64,000 bases of DNA. Origin: Nocardia brasiliensis NBRC 14402 (GTDB lineage Bacteria; Actinomycetota; Actinomycetes; Mycobacteriales; Mycobacteriaceae). Under the pieces are notes generated by a model. The model searched no databases, was not told where the DNA came from, and saw nothing but the letters and a program-made list of their open reading frames with translations. A program made the translations under genes and the position numbers. The stretch covers positions 62,001-126,000 of the forward strand of contig NZ_BAFT02000079.1 of the NCBI RefSeq assembly GCF_000308475.2. Direction: 5' to 3'. Below, piece after piece: positions 26,182-37,328 of the stretch; position 1 is the first letter of the stretch; each line of letters begins with the position of its first letter.

Positions 26182-26282
26182 TGACGACCGCCCTTCACGT
26201 CGACACTCGACAGCTCACAGGATACGAGGTCCGGCGCCGGGTTCGTCGCCCTCCTGGCAACAGTCGGCGTGTTGGTGCGCGC

Positions 26283-27680
26283 TCACTCCGCCGGATCGGC
26301 CGCGATCCTGCCGCTGCGCACCGCCTCGACCAGCACCGCGTGATCGGCTTCGGTGCGATCGGCGTAGCGGACCGCGAAGGCCGCGACCGCCTCCTCGAAC
26401 CGCTCGTCGTCGCCGAGATAGCCTGCCAGCAGGCGGGGATCGAGCGAGCGGGAGTGCGCGCGGGCCAGCAGCGCCCCGGCCAGCCTGCCGTAGTCGTCGA
26501 GATCGCCGGCGGACAGTTCGGCCGGGTCGATGCTGCCCTTCAGATTGCGGAATTGCCGCACGATGAACGGTAATTCGACGCCGTCCCCGGTCGGGTCCAC
26601 GCTGGTCCAGCCCAGCAGGATATCGGTCTCGGATTGAACGTGCCTGGCGCCCTGCACGATTCGCTCGCCTTCGTGGCGTGCCGGAACGGCGGGCAGATAC
26701 GGCGCGAGCGCCGACGGGTTGGCCTGCTTGATCTGCAGGACCACCGACTCGCCCTCGTTACCGTGCAGCAACGCCACGTAGCTGTGCAGCCCGACGCTGC
26801 CGGTGCCGACGATCCGGAACGCGATGTCGGACACCGCGAATCGCGCGAGCAGATGGCGCCGGGACTCCCGCAGGGTGCCCGCGTAGCGCTCCAGTCCGCC
26901 GGTGAACGCCGCCGCCACCCGCTCGTCCACCTCGGTGAGAATCGGTGGGTCGCTGACGAATCGGTGCTTACGGATGCCGGTCTCGTGATCTTCCAGGTGC
27001 TCGGTCCATTTCGCGACCACTTTGGCGCTGGTGTTCTTGCGGGCCTTCTTGGCGGCCTTCTTGAAATCGTCGATCAGGTCCTCCGCTTTCGCGGCGCTCA
27101 GGATCGACTCGTCGGGCAGCGCGGTCCACGAGGTCATGAACGGCAGGTCGGCGAGCTGACCGGCGGCGAGGCGGTACGCGCGCGCGGCGTCGCAGGCCGC
27201 CCGGCGGCAATCCTGCTCGTCCGTACCGCTTTCCCGGCCCGCGAGCACCAGGCTGGCCGCGAGCCGCTCCAGATCCCATTCCCAGGGACCGACCACCGTT
27301 TCGTCGAAATCGTTGATGTCCATGATGATTTCGCCGCGGGCCGTGCCGTAGAGGCCGAAGTTGGCGGCGTGCGCGTCCCCGCAGATCTGTGCGGCCAGGC
27401 CGCTGTCCGGTCCGCCCGCCAGATCGGCGGCCATGAGCCCCGCCGCGCCGCGGTAGAAGGTGAACGGCGAGGTGATCATCCGCCCGATCCGCAGCGGCAC
27501 CAGGTGCGGCAGGCGGCCCGCATTGCTCGCCTCGATGAAGTCGAGCACCTCCGGGCGCCGCACGCTGGTGGCCGCGCGATCGCGGGCGATCACCGGGACT
27601 TGCCGGCGAATCGCCTGCCCCCGCGCGCGTACCTCCGCCGCGGGGATGTACGAGCGCAAATCGATACCGTTCTCCGACAC
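26283..27680 (-). CDS. DUF2252 family protein
   Basis: A protein of about 465 residues from GTG 27680 (MSENGIDLRSYIP). It matches DUF2252, a large uncharacterised family with a kinase-like (aminoglycoside-phosphotransferase-like) core: ICGDAHAANFGLYG and MDINDFDETVVGPWEWDLER resemble the HxDxxxxN and DxD catalytic motifs. Small molecules or proteins may be phosphorylated, but no substrate is known. The frame is open to 27833, where it would overlap the GMC oxidase gene by 32 bases, with a possible GTG at 27737; no good ribosome-binding site decides between these. It may be co-transcribed with the GMC oxidase upstream. Confidence 0.82.
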   Translation of the reverse strand: MSENGIDLRSYIPAAEVRARGQAIRRQVPVIARDRAATSVRRPEVLDFIEASNAGRLPHLVPLRIGRMITSPFTFYRGAAGLMAADLAGGPDSGLAAQICGDAHAANFGLYGTARGEIIMDINDFDETVVGPWEWDLERLAASLVLAGRESGTDEQDCRRAACDAARAYRLAAGQLADLPFMTSWTALPDESILSAAKAEDLIDDFKKAAKKARKNTSAKVVAKWTEHLEDHETGIRKHRFVSDPPILTEVDERVAAAFTGGLERYAGTLRESRRHLLARFAVSDIAFRIVGTGSVGLHSYVALLHGNEGESVVLQIKQANPSALAPYLPAVPARHEGERIVQGARHVQSETDILLGWTSVDPTGDGVELPFIVRQFRNLKGSIDPAELSAGDLDDYGRLAGALLARAHSRSLDPRLLAGYLGDDERFEEAVAAFAVRYADRTEADHAVLVEAVRSGRIAADPAE

Positions 27681-27801
27681 AATGACTGACGCTAGCGGGT
27701 AACTGCCATCCTGGGCACCTCCGATGGTCGACGTCACTCGGGTCGGGATCGCGCGTGGCGATCCCGGTCCGAGTCCCGCCCTCCGGGGTTCGACCGGTCG
27801 C

Positions 27802-29505
27802 TCAGGTGGCCGAGACCGGTGGCTGCGCCGCATCCGCCGGGACGATCGGCAGGCGCAGCGCGCCCGGCGCGGCGGCGGGCACGACGGCGTGCTTCGGCGC
27901 CACCGGGGCGATCCGCCGATAGGCCGCGCCGAGTTCGGGGCGCGGATCCTGCTCGTTCTTGTTGGGCCAGAACGCCATTGCCCGCTCGGCCTGCGCGGTG
28001 ATGGTGAGCGAGGGATTGACGCCCAGATTCGCCGTCACCGCGGACCCGTCCGCGATGTGCAGCCCGGGATGGCCGAACACCCGCTGATACGGGTCGACGA
28101 CGCCGGTGTCGGCCGTGTCGCCGATGACGCAGCCGCCGATGTAGTGCGCGGTCGCCGGGATGTTGAAGACGTCCATCACCAGGCCGTGCGTATCGCCCTT
28201 GACCTTCTCGCCGAAGCGCCGGCCGATGTCGTGCGCCATCGGGATCCAGGTCGGGTTCGGCTCGCCGGTGCCCTGTTTCGTCTTCAACAACCCGCGCTTG
28301 CGGAACGAGGTCAGTGAATTGTCCAGCGACTGCATGACCAGCAGGATCACCGACTTCTCCGAGGCGTGCCTGGCATTGAGGCTGCGCAGGAAGACCAAGG
28401 GATGCAGCACGATCGCGAGCAGGAAGCGCAGGAACCGGAACGCGCCGCCGTCCACGATCGGCACCGACATCGGGAACAGCGCGTTCTGTCCCTTGCCGTA
28501 GTGGCACACCTCGATGTGGGTGTCCTCTGCCGGGTGGATGGAGGAGGTGATCGCGATGCCCTCGGCGAAGTCCCGGCGCGCGCGGCTGACCACGTTGAGG
28601 ATCGCCTCGGAATTGCTGCGGGTGAGTTCGCCGAGCCGGGGCGAGAGGCGGGGGAGCACCGCGTCGTCGCGCATCTTGTGCAGCAGCTTCTGGGTGCCGA
28701 GCGCGGCACCCGCGAACACCACCTGCTCGGCGGTGAAGGTCTTGCGCTGCTTGCGAATCCACCGATCCGACCGCTGCGTCTCGACCGCGTAGCCGCCGTC
28801 GGGCAGCGGGCGCACCGCGGTGGCCGTGGTGAGTTCGTGCACCTCGGCGCCGGCCTGTTCGGCCAGGTACAGGTAGTTCGTGGTGGTGGTGTTCTTGGCG
28901 TTGTGCGGGCAGCCGGTGAAGCACTGCGCGCAGTGCACGCAGCCGCGCCGGCGCGGCCCGACGCCGCCGAAGTAGGGATCGTCGACCTCGGTGCCCGGAT
29001 CGTCCTCGTTGAAGAACACCCCGACGTTCGTCGGGTGGAAGGTGTGCCCGACGCCGAGGTCGCTCGCGATCTCCCGGATCACGTCGTCGGCCGGGGTCAG
29101 CCGCGGATTCGGCGCCACGCCGAGCATCCGCTGCGCTTGGTCGTAGTAGGGCGTGAGTTCGGCCCGCCAGTCGGTGATGTGCGCCCACTGCTTGTCGGTG
29201 TAGAAGTCGGGCAGCGGCTCATAGAGGGTGTTGCCGTAGATCAGCGAGCCACCGCCGACGCCGGCGCCGGAGAACACCGCGCACTTGCCGAGCACACTGA
29301 TCCGCTGCGGCCCGGTCAATCCGAGCCGGGGCGCCCAGATGGATTTGCGGACATTCCAATTGGACTTCGGGATGTCCTCGGCGTGCCAGCGTCGGCCCGC
29401 CTCGAGCACGCCGACCCGATACCCCTTCTCGGTCAGCCGGAGGGCGCTCACGCTGCCGCCGAAACCGGATCCGATCACCACCACGTCGTAGTCGAATGTG
29501 GGCAT
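27802..29505 (-). CDS. GMC oxidoreductase of the ChoD type
   Basis: A 567-residue FAD enzyme resembling mycobacterial ChoD, a putative cholesterol/sterol oxidase. The FAD site is VVIGSGFGGS (residues 9-18), with GAGVGGGSLIYGN near residue 81. A cysteine cluster C189-x2-C192-x2-C195-x3-C199 (CVHCAQCFTGCP) looks ferredoxin-like and is typical of this subgroup, not of classical cholesterol oxidases. The C-terminus has the GMC signature (IGGCVIGDTADTGVVD; HIADGSAVTANLGVNPSLTI). It is predicted to oxidise a hydroxylated lipid or sterol. No Tat signal is present, so it acts in the cytoplasm. A broken relative with a Tat signal lies at 59570. Confidence 0.87.
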   Translation of the reverse strand: MPTFDYDVVVIGSGFGGSVSALRLTEKGYRVGVLEAGRRWHAEDIPKSNWNVRKSIWAPRLGLTGPQRISVLGKCAVFSGAGVGGGSLIYGNTLYEPLPDFYTDKQWAHITDWRAELTPYYDQAQRMLGVAPNPRLTPADDVIREIASDLGVGHTFHPTNVGVFFNEDDPGTEVDDPYFGGVGPRRRGCVHCAQCFTGCPHNAKNTTTTNYLYLAEQAGAEVHELTTATAVRPLPDGGYAVETQRSDRWIRKQRKTFTAEQVVFAGAALGTQKLLHKMRDDAVLPRLSPRLGELTRSNSEAILNVVSRARRDFAEGIAITSSIHPAEDTHIEVCHYGKGQNALFPMSVPIVDGGAFRFLRFLLAIVLHPLVFLRSLNARHASEKSVILLVMQSLDNSLTSFRKRGLLKTKQGTGEPNPTWIPMAHDIGRRFGEKVKGDTHGLVMDVFNIPATAHYIGGCVIGDTADTGVVDPYQRVFGHPGLHIADGSAVTANLGVNPSLTITAQAERAMAFWPNKNEQDPRPELGAAYRRIAPVAPKHAVVPAAAPGALRLPIVPADAAQPPVSAT

Positions 29506-29554
29506 GATTTCCTCTCGTCACCAACCGTTCGGCAGGTCCACGCCGCGCCGATGG

Positions 29555-29575
29555 ATGAGATAATTTCATACTCAT
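29555..29575. promoter_or_regulatory. possible operator upstream of the GMC oxidase
   Basis: ATGAG-11-CTCAT forms a short symmetric element in an AT-rich patch (ATAATTTCATA) 50-70 bases upstream of the GMC start. The AT-rich centre could equally be a -10 region. The regulator is unknown and the arms are only 5 bases. Confidence 0.3.
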
Positions 29576-29680
29576 TCTTTCACCGACGCGCTGTGGTGCA
29601 CACCATCGTCGCACGCGGATATGGCCGAATGCGGCGCGCCTGGATGGCGTCGAGCGGGGTCGGTGCGGTAAGCACGGGGC

Positions 29681-30331
29681 GTGACAACCGAATCGGGCAC
29701 CACGGAACCGGAGGAACGCGCCGCCAGCGACGGCGTGCTCGGCGGTATCTTCGCCGACCGCATCCTCACCGTCCCGAATGTCCTGAGCGTGCTGCGCCTG
29801 CTCGGCGTTCCGCTGCTGCTGTGGCTGATGCTGGTGCAGCGGGCCGACGGCTGGGCGTTCGCGCTGCTGATCGCCAGCGGCGTCACCGACTTCCTGGACG
29901 GCAAACTGGCCCGCCTGCTCGATCAGTCGTCCCGGCTCGGCGCGCTGCTCGACCCGTTCGTCGACCGGCTCTACCTCGTGACGACGCTGGCCGCCTTCGT
30001 GATCCGCGGTCTGCTCCCGGTGTGGGTCGCGGTGCTGCTGATCGGCCGCGAGGCGGTGCTCGCGCTGACGTTGTCCATCTACAAGCGGCGCGACCTGCCG
30101 CCGCCCGATGTCATCTATCTGGGCAAGGCGGCCACCTTCGCCCTGATGTCCGCGCTGCCCTGGTTGCTGGCCGGGGAGATGGATTGGGCACTCGATGGTT
30201 TCGGACGGGCCTTCGGCGGGGCACTACTGGTCTGGGGCACGGCAGTGTATGTATGGACCGGCCTGCTCTACACCGGCAAAGCGATCGCGGTCGCACGCGC
30301 GATACCGGCTGTGCCACACCGGTCCACGTAA
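29681..30331 (+). CDS. CDP-alcohol phosphatidyltransferase (PgsA2-like)
   Basis: A 216-residue membrane enzyme with the full CDP-alcohol phosphotransferase signature D-x2-D-G-x2-A-R-x8-G-x3-D-x3-D (DFLDGKLARLL, then LGALLDPFVDRLY). About six membrane segments follow a short acidic cytoplasmic head. It would join a CDP-diacylglycerol to an alcohol to make a phospholipid. By position, upstream of gcvH-garA, it corresponds to M. tuberculosis Rv1822 (pgsA2). The acceptor (glycerol phosphate or phosphatidylglycerol, the latter for cardiolipin) cannot be decided from the sequence. The start is GTG 29681. Confidence 0.87.
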   Translation: MTTESGTTEPEERAASDGVLGGIFADRILTVPNVLSVLRLLGVPLLLWLMLVQRADGWAFALLIASGVTDFLDGKLARLLDQSSRLGALLDPFVDRLYLVTTLAAFVIRGLLPVWVAVLLIGREAVLALTLSIYKRRDLPPPDVIYLGKAATFALMSALPWLLAGEMDWALDGFGRAFGGALLVWGTAVYVWTGLLYTGKAIAVARAIPAVPHRST

Positions 30332-30413
30332 GGTGCAGCGCCGGGTCGGACTCTCGGCCGACCCTCGCATAGAGTTGCGCACACACGATCACGATGGAAA
30401 GGACGGACGGGCT

Positions 30414-30812
30414 GTGACCCAGACCCCCGAGGACCTGCGCTACACCGATCAGCACGAGTGGGTGCGGCGACTCAGCCCTACCCGCGTTCGGGTGGGAATC
30501 ACCGACTACGCCCAGTCGCAGCTCGGTGACGTCGTGTTCGTGCAGCTGCCCGAAACCGACAAGGACGTCGCGGTGGAAGACAGCATCGCCGAGGTCGAGT
30601 CGACCAAGAGCGTTTCCGACATCTACGCGCCGCTGAGCGCGAAAGTCGTTGCGGTGAACGAGGAATTGGTGCAGCAGCCGGAGACGCTGAACACCGATCC
30701 GTACGGTGACGGCTGGCTGTTCGAGTTGGAGGTCGCCGACGCTGCCGGCCTCGACGCGACGCTGGGTGAACTGCTGGATGCGGCAGGTTATCAAGGAGTT
30801 ATCGGGGGCTGA
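30414..30812 (+). CDS. gcvH: glycine cleavage system H protein
   Basis: A 132-residue lipoyl carrier of the glycine cleavage system. It shuttles the aminomethyl group of glycine from GcvP to GcvT and is reoxidised by lipoamide dehydrogenase. The lipoylated lysine is K65 in VESTKSVSDI, and YTDQHEWVR is the standard H-protein opening. The start is GTG 30414, with GGACGG a few bases upstream. It is followed by garA as in mycobacteria; GarA is known there to control glutamate and 2-oxoglutarate metabolism. The partner gcvP is 3.6 kb downstream and no gcvT is seen. Confidence 0.95.
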   Translation: MTQTPEDLRYTDQHEWVRRLSPTRVRVGITDYAQSQLGDVVFVQLPETDKDVAVEDSIAEVESTKSVSDIYAPLSAKVVAVNEELVQQPETLNTDPYGDGWLFELEVADAAGLDATLGELLDAAGYQGVIGG

Positions 30813-30980
30813 ATCAGCCTTCCCGGTTCTACCTGCACGGGCACGCCCTGGCAGGGTACGGTCAATGCCAACAGATCCGCCGGCAGTCGTTGCCGGGAAT
30901 CTAGGGACTCGACGGCAGGTCGTGGTGCCACAGGTATCACCTGCTTGCATGGATAATCAGGTTCGAGGAGGAGAGAAACG

Positions 30981-31460
30981 GTGAGCGAGAACAAAGACCC
31001 GGGTTACGGGGAGACCGCGGCCGAGACGACGTCGGTCTTCCGCGCGGATTTCCTGAACGAGGTCGACGCGTCGCGCTCCGGAGAGCCGACCGGTGAACAG
31101 CCGGTCCAAGGGGTCGAGGGTCTGCCCGTTGGTGCGGCCCTCCTGGTCGTCAAGCGCGGTCCGAACGCGGGCTCGCGGTTCCTGCTGGATCAGCCGACCA
31201 CGTCGGCCGGTCGCCACCCCGACAGTGACATCTTTCTCGACGACGTCACCGTCAGCCGTCGGCACGCCGAGTTCCGTCAGGACGACGATTCGTTCCAGGT
31301 GGTCGATGTGGGCAGCCTGAACGGCACCTATGTGAATCGGGAGCCGGTGGACTCCTCGGAACTCCAGAACGGCGACGAGGTGCAGATCGGCAAGTTCCGT
31401 CTGGTGTTCCTCACCGGACCGAAGGCGTCGGTGAGCGAAACGGGTGCAGGGAGCCTATGA
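30981..31460 (+). CDS. garA: FHA-domain metabolic regulator GarA
   Basis: A 159-residue orthologue of GarA/OdhI. The N-terminal tail holds ETTSVFR with T16 and T17, the neighbouring threonines phosphorylated by PknG and PknB in mycobacteria. Residues 65-145 form the FHA domain (SAGRHPDSDIFLDD, SRRHAEF, GSLNGTYVN), which binds the phosphorylated tail or, when unphosphorylated, inhibits 2-oxoglutarate dehydrogenase and NAD-glutamate dehydrogenase and activates glutamate synthase. The start is GTG 30981, with GAGGAGGAG upstream. Its place between gcvH and the MerR gene matches Rv1827. Confidence 0.95.
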   Translation: MSENKDPGYGETAAETTSVFRADFLNEVDASRSGEPTGEQPVQGVEGLPVGAALLVVKRGPNAGSRFLLDQPTTSAGRHPDSDIFLDDVTVSRRHAEFRQDDDSFQVVDVGSLNGTYVNREPVDSSELQNGDEVQIGKFRLVFLTGPKASVSETGAGSL

Positions 31461-31528
31461 GCACGCGGCGTCGGGTCCGAAGGGCTCGGGGTCATGAGAG
31501 TGTGTGCTGTGTTGAGGGATAGGGCACT

Positions 31529-32362
31529 GTGACGGGCGCGGCGCAATGGGCACGCGGAGGCATGTCGATCGGCTCCGTGCTCGACCTGTTGCGCCCGGAC
31601 TTCCCGGACGTCACCATCTCCAAAATCCGCTTCCTGGAGGCGGAAGGCCTCATTCGGCCGGAGCGAACGCCCTCGGGCTACCGCAGGTTCTCCGTCGCCG
31701 ATTGTGAACGGCTGCGGTTCGTCTTGACCGCGCAACGCGATCAATACCTGCCGCTGAAGGTGATCAAGGAACAACTCGAAGCGATCGACAGCGGTGCGGC
31801 GTCGCTCGGGGTACGGGAAGCCCGTGCCCGAGCGCACTCCGGCCGCGCAGGTGCCGCGGAGCCGACCGCTACCGGGTCGGCCTCCGGGCACCCTGCCGCG
31901 TCCGGCGGGAACAGCAACGGCGCCGCGGCGCCGAGGAGGCTCGGCGTGGTGCCCAGCGAGATTTCCCCCGACGATCTGCGTTTCGATCACGAAATCCGGC
32001 TCACCCGCGCGGATCTGCTCGCGAAGGCCGAGATCGACGACGCGTTCCTGAACGATCTGATCCGGGCCAACCTCATCACCCCCGGCGCCGCCGGCTTCTT
32101 CGACGGTGATGCGGTGACCCTGGCCAAAACCGCCAAGGCGATGGCCGAATTCGGTTTGGAGGCACGGCATCTGCGTGCGTTCAAACTCGCCGCCGACCGC
32201 GAGGCCGCGCTGGTCGCGCAGATCGCCGCGCCGATCGCGAAGAGCCGCGACGCGGGCGCTCGCGCGCGCGCCGAGGAAACCGTGCGGGAATTGGCGGCGC
32301 TGTCGTTGACGTTGCACGCCTGTCTGGTGAAGTCGTCGGTACGGACGTCGCTGGGCGGCTGA
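31529..32362 (+). CDS. MerR-family regulator (Rv1828-like)
   Basis: A 277-residue MerR protein. Residues 10-80 are the winged helix (SIGSVLDLLRPDFPDVTISK; FLEAEGLIRPERTPSGYRRF). An alanine/glycine-rich linker of about 50 residues follows, then a conserved helical C-terminal domain (RFDHEIRLTRADLLAKAEID; MAEFGLEARHLRAFKLAADR) that is specific to this actinobacterial subgroup. It lacks a metal-binding cysteine set. Position and shape match Rv1828. The target is unknown. The start is GTG 31529; the stretch before it (TGAGGGATAGGGCACT) has an AGGG. Confidence 0.9.
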   Translation: MTGAAQWARGGMSIGSVLDLLRPDFPDVTISKIRFLEAEGLIRPERTPSGYRRFSVADCERLRFVLTAQRDQYLPLKVIKEQLEAIDSGAASLGVREARARAHSGRAGAAEPTATGSASGHPAASGGNSNGAAAPRRLGVVPSEISPDDLRFDHEIRLTRADLLAKAEIDDAFLNDLIRANLITPGAAGFFDGDAVTLAKTAKAMAEFGLEARHLRAFKLAADREAALVAQIAAPIAKSRDAGARARAEETVRELAALSLTLHACLVKSSVRTSLGG

Positions 32363-32534
32363 GCATCCCGGCGAATCACCAGGCCGGGCTGAGGTGTCAG
32401 GTTTCAGTCGGCCAACACGCCGATTTCGGCTGTGCACACGCATCGCTGCACCCGTCCGCGTTCGCCTAGACTCGTGGTACGGCGAGCTCTGCGGTGGTCG
32501 TGCCGGGCGGCCTGGCGAAATGGGAGGCAGTGCG

Positions 32535-32618
32535 ATGAGTGAGCGAAGCGAGCGAATCATGTTGCAGCGTGCTTCGCGCGTGGCGGAGCTGAGCGGAGCG
32601 AGGCGCAGCCATGAGTGA
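32535..32618 (+). repeat. MSERSER-type dispersed sequence with a tiny ORF
   Basis: A 27-codon frame (MSERSERIM...ARRSHE) starts at ATG 32535 and ends overlapping the nuclease start by 8 bases. The DNA is built from GAGCG/AGCGA words (GAGTGAGCGAAGCGAGCG, then CTGAGCGGAGCGAGGCG). I recall similar sequence at many gene starts in Nocardia and Rhodococcus genomes, so this is more likely a dispersed element than a real peptide gene. It may still couple translation to the downstream gene. Confidence 0.45.
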
Positions 32619-33084
32619 AATGCGGGTTATCGGCATTCGTGTCGAACAGCCACAGAATCAGCCCGTGCTGTTGCTTCGTGAGGTGTCGGGGGACCGGTAT
32701 CTACCGATCTGGATCGGGCAGGCGGAAGCGACCGCGATCGTGCTGGAGCAGGAGGGGGTGACGCCGATCCGGCCGCTGACCCACGATTTGATCAAGATCC
32801 TGATCACCGAACTCGGGCACACGCTGAAAGAGGTGCGCATCGTCGATCTGCAGGAGGGCACCTTCTACGCCGATCTGGTGTTCGACAACGATCTGCACGT
32901 GTCGGCGCGCCCGTCGGATTCGGTAGCGATCGCCTTGCGGGTGGGTTGCCCGATCTATGCCGAGGAGCCGGTGCTCGAGGAGGCCGGGTTGGTCATGCCG
33001 GACGAGCGCGAGGACGAGGTGGAGAAGTTCAAGGAGTTTCTCGAGTCGGTGTCACCCGACGATTTCAAGGCCACCGACAGCTGA
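32611..33084 (+). CDS. bifunctional nuclease family protein (DUF151, Rv1829-like)
   Basis: A 157-residue protein of the bifunctional nuclease (BFN) family, which has RNase and DNase activity in plants and is conserved but uncharacterised in actinobacteria. Family segments are RYLPIWIGQAEATAIVLEQE, THDLIKILITELG, GTFYADLVFDND and ARPSDSVAIALRVGCPIYAE. An acidic C-terminal tail follows (DEREDEVEKFKEFLE). It lies between two MerR genes exactly as Rv1829 does. The start is ATG 32611, or the in-frame ATG at 32620 (MRVIGIRVEQ). Confidence 0.92.
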   Translation: MSEMRVIGIRVEQPQNQPVLLLREVSGDRYLPIWIGQAEATAIVLEQEGVTPIRPLTHDLIKILITELGHTLKEVRIVDLQEGTFYADLVFDNDLHVSARPSDSVAIALRVGCPIYAEEPVLEEAGLVMPDEREDEVEKFKEFLESVSPDDFKATDS

Positions 33085-33344
33085 ACAGGATCTTTCCGGC
33101 ATCCCGGCGTTTTCCCGGGATGACCGGGGGATCAGCTCTGAACTAGAGCTTGAGACTTTGACCGCGCGTCGCGTTTGGCTCGACGATGGTGCTCCCTGGA
33201 CAATCTAGGGGAGTAATCTCGATAGTTGGGCCACGTCCGTTTTGGCCAGTTCGGCAGTACCGCAGTGTTCGGCAGTACCGCAGGGGTCGAAACGGAGCCG
33301 GGTCATCGATGAGGCTAGCCGTCGGCGAAGCAAGGGAGTGGTCA

Positions 33345-33902
33345 GTGGCAGAGCAATCGCAGGATGTGGTACAGCCAGGCCTGTTCCCGGACGACTCGGT
33401 TCCTGACGATCTAGTCGGCTACCGGGTGCCCAGTGCATGCCAGGTGGCCGGGATCACCTACCGGCAGCTCGACTACTGGGCGCGGACCGGACTGGTCGTG
33501 CCCTCCATCCGCAGCGCGGCCGGCTCGGGGAGCCAGCGGCTGTATTCCTTCAAGGACATTCTGGTCCTGAAGATCGTGAAGCGGCTGCTCGACGCGGGCA
33601 TCTCGCTACAGAACATCAGGATCGCGGTCGACCATCTGCGCAGCAGGGGAGTGCAGGACCTCGCGGGCATCACGCTCTTCTCGGATGGGACCTCGGTGTA
33701 CGAGTGCACCTCGCCCGAGGAGGTCGTTGATTTACTGCAGGGTGGGCAGGGCGTCTTCGGTATCGCCATCAGTGGCGCCATGCACGAACTCACCGGTGCC
33801 ATCGCCAATTTCCCGGCAGAACGCGCGTCCGCGGTGACCGAGCGGCCGGAGGACGAGCTGTCCTACCGTCGCAAGGCGCGAATGAACCGCAAGACCGGTT
33901 AA
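33345..33902 (+). CDS. MerR-family regulator (Rv1830-like)
   Basis: A 185-residue MerR protein. The winged helix spans residues 25-95 (YRVPSACQVAGITYRQLDYW; AGSGSQRLYSFKDILVLKIV), followed by a helical dimerisation stretch (LDAGISLQNIRIAVDHLRSR) and a small C-terminal domain (VYECTSPEEVVDLLQGGQGV). It corresponds to Rv1830 by position. The start is GTG 33345 with AAGGGAG upstream; an ATG at 33309 lacks such a site. It is the last gene before the riboswitch-controlled gcvP and is followed by a hairpin, so gcvP is probably transcribed separately. Confidence 0.9.
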   Translation: MAEQSQDVVQPGLFPDDSVPDDLVGYRVPSACQVAGITYRQLDYWARTGLVVPSIRSAAGSGSQRLYSFKDILVLKIVKRLLDAGISLQNIRIAVDHLRSRGVQDLAGITLFSDGTSVYECTSPEEVVDLLQGGQGVFGIAISGAMHELTGAIANFPAERASAVTERPEDELSYRRKARMNRKTG

Positions 33903-33915
33903 GAGATAAAGCAGA

Positions 33916-33960
33916 CACAACACCCCGCCTCCCCGTCATCGAGGGTAGCGGGGTGTTGTG
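33916..33960 (+). terminator. hairpin after the MerR gene
   Basis: A perfect 13-bp stem (CACAACACCCCGC / GCGGGGTGTTGTG) surrounds a 19-base loop that can itself pair partly. It starts 14 bases after the MerR stop. There is no T-tract. It separates the garA-MerR operon from the gcvP leader. Confidence 0.7.
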
Positions 33961-34158
33961 CTGTGTGGCACTTGAATTTTCGAAGTTCCAGGGCGAGAGG
34001 TCGAAAACATCAAGATACTTGGATATGCGCATCTAACTATAGGTCTGCAACAGGGCGAGCCGGGTGCGAACGGCACGTGACCAGCGCGACACGGCAAGGA
34101 AGGGAGCCGGTGGCGCACATCGGCGTGGCGTCGGCATAAACTGGTGGCGCGTCGCCGC

Positions 34159-34360
34159 CGTGCGGGAGAGTTCCGGGTAACCCCGGGCGCCGAAGGAGCA
34201 GCACCTCTCCGTCAATCTCTCAGGCAAAAGGACCGTACGGGCTTCGACGTCTCTGGAAAGCGGTGGCCTGCTACGAGCGGAGTCGCCCGCCCACGGGGAA
34301 AGGGGCTCGGCTCAGGTCGCGGCAACCGAATCTCTCAGGCGCCACGACAGAGGGAGAGGG
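34159..34360 (+). ncRNA. tandem glycine riboswitch upstream of gcvP
   Basis: Two consecutive glycine aptamers. Aptamer 1 (about 34159-34241) has GTGCGGGAGAG at its start, CGCCGAAGGAGCA in the middle and ATCTCTCAGGCAAAAGGACC near its end. Aptamer 2 (about 34246-34360) has GTCTCTGGAAAG and, near its end, AATCTCTCAGGCGCCACGACA. These are the conserved cores of the class. A short linker joins them and about 40 bases separate the second from the gcvP start. The class normally switches the glycine cleavage genes on when glycine is abundant. Only gcvP, not gcvH, sits directly behind it here. Confidence 0.93.
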
Positions 34361-34408
34361 CTGGTACCCGTCGACCGACGTCGACCCGCCCGACCCATGG
34401 GAGCTGCC

Positions 34409-37219
<2,811 letters not shown>

Positions 37220-37268
37220 GGTAGCGGGTGGGCGCACCCCGCCGGCCGACCGCACCGCTTCCGCCGTC

Positions 37269-37302
37269 GCGCAACCGCTCTGGCAGGCCAGGGCGGTTGC
37301 GC
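37269..37302. terminator. hairpin between gcvP and the convergent VWA gene
   Basis: GCGCAACCGC pairs with GCGGTTGCGC (10 bp); after one mismatch the stem continues as CTGG/CCAG with a CAGG loop. It lies 50 bases after gcvP and 27 bases from the end of the convergent gene. No T-tract is present. It can serve both strands. Confidence 0.75.
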
Positions 37303-37328
37303 CCTTGGCAGGGTGCGGCTTTCGGCGT

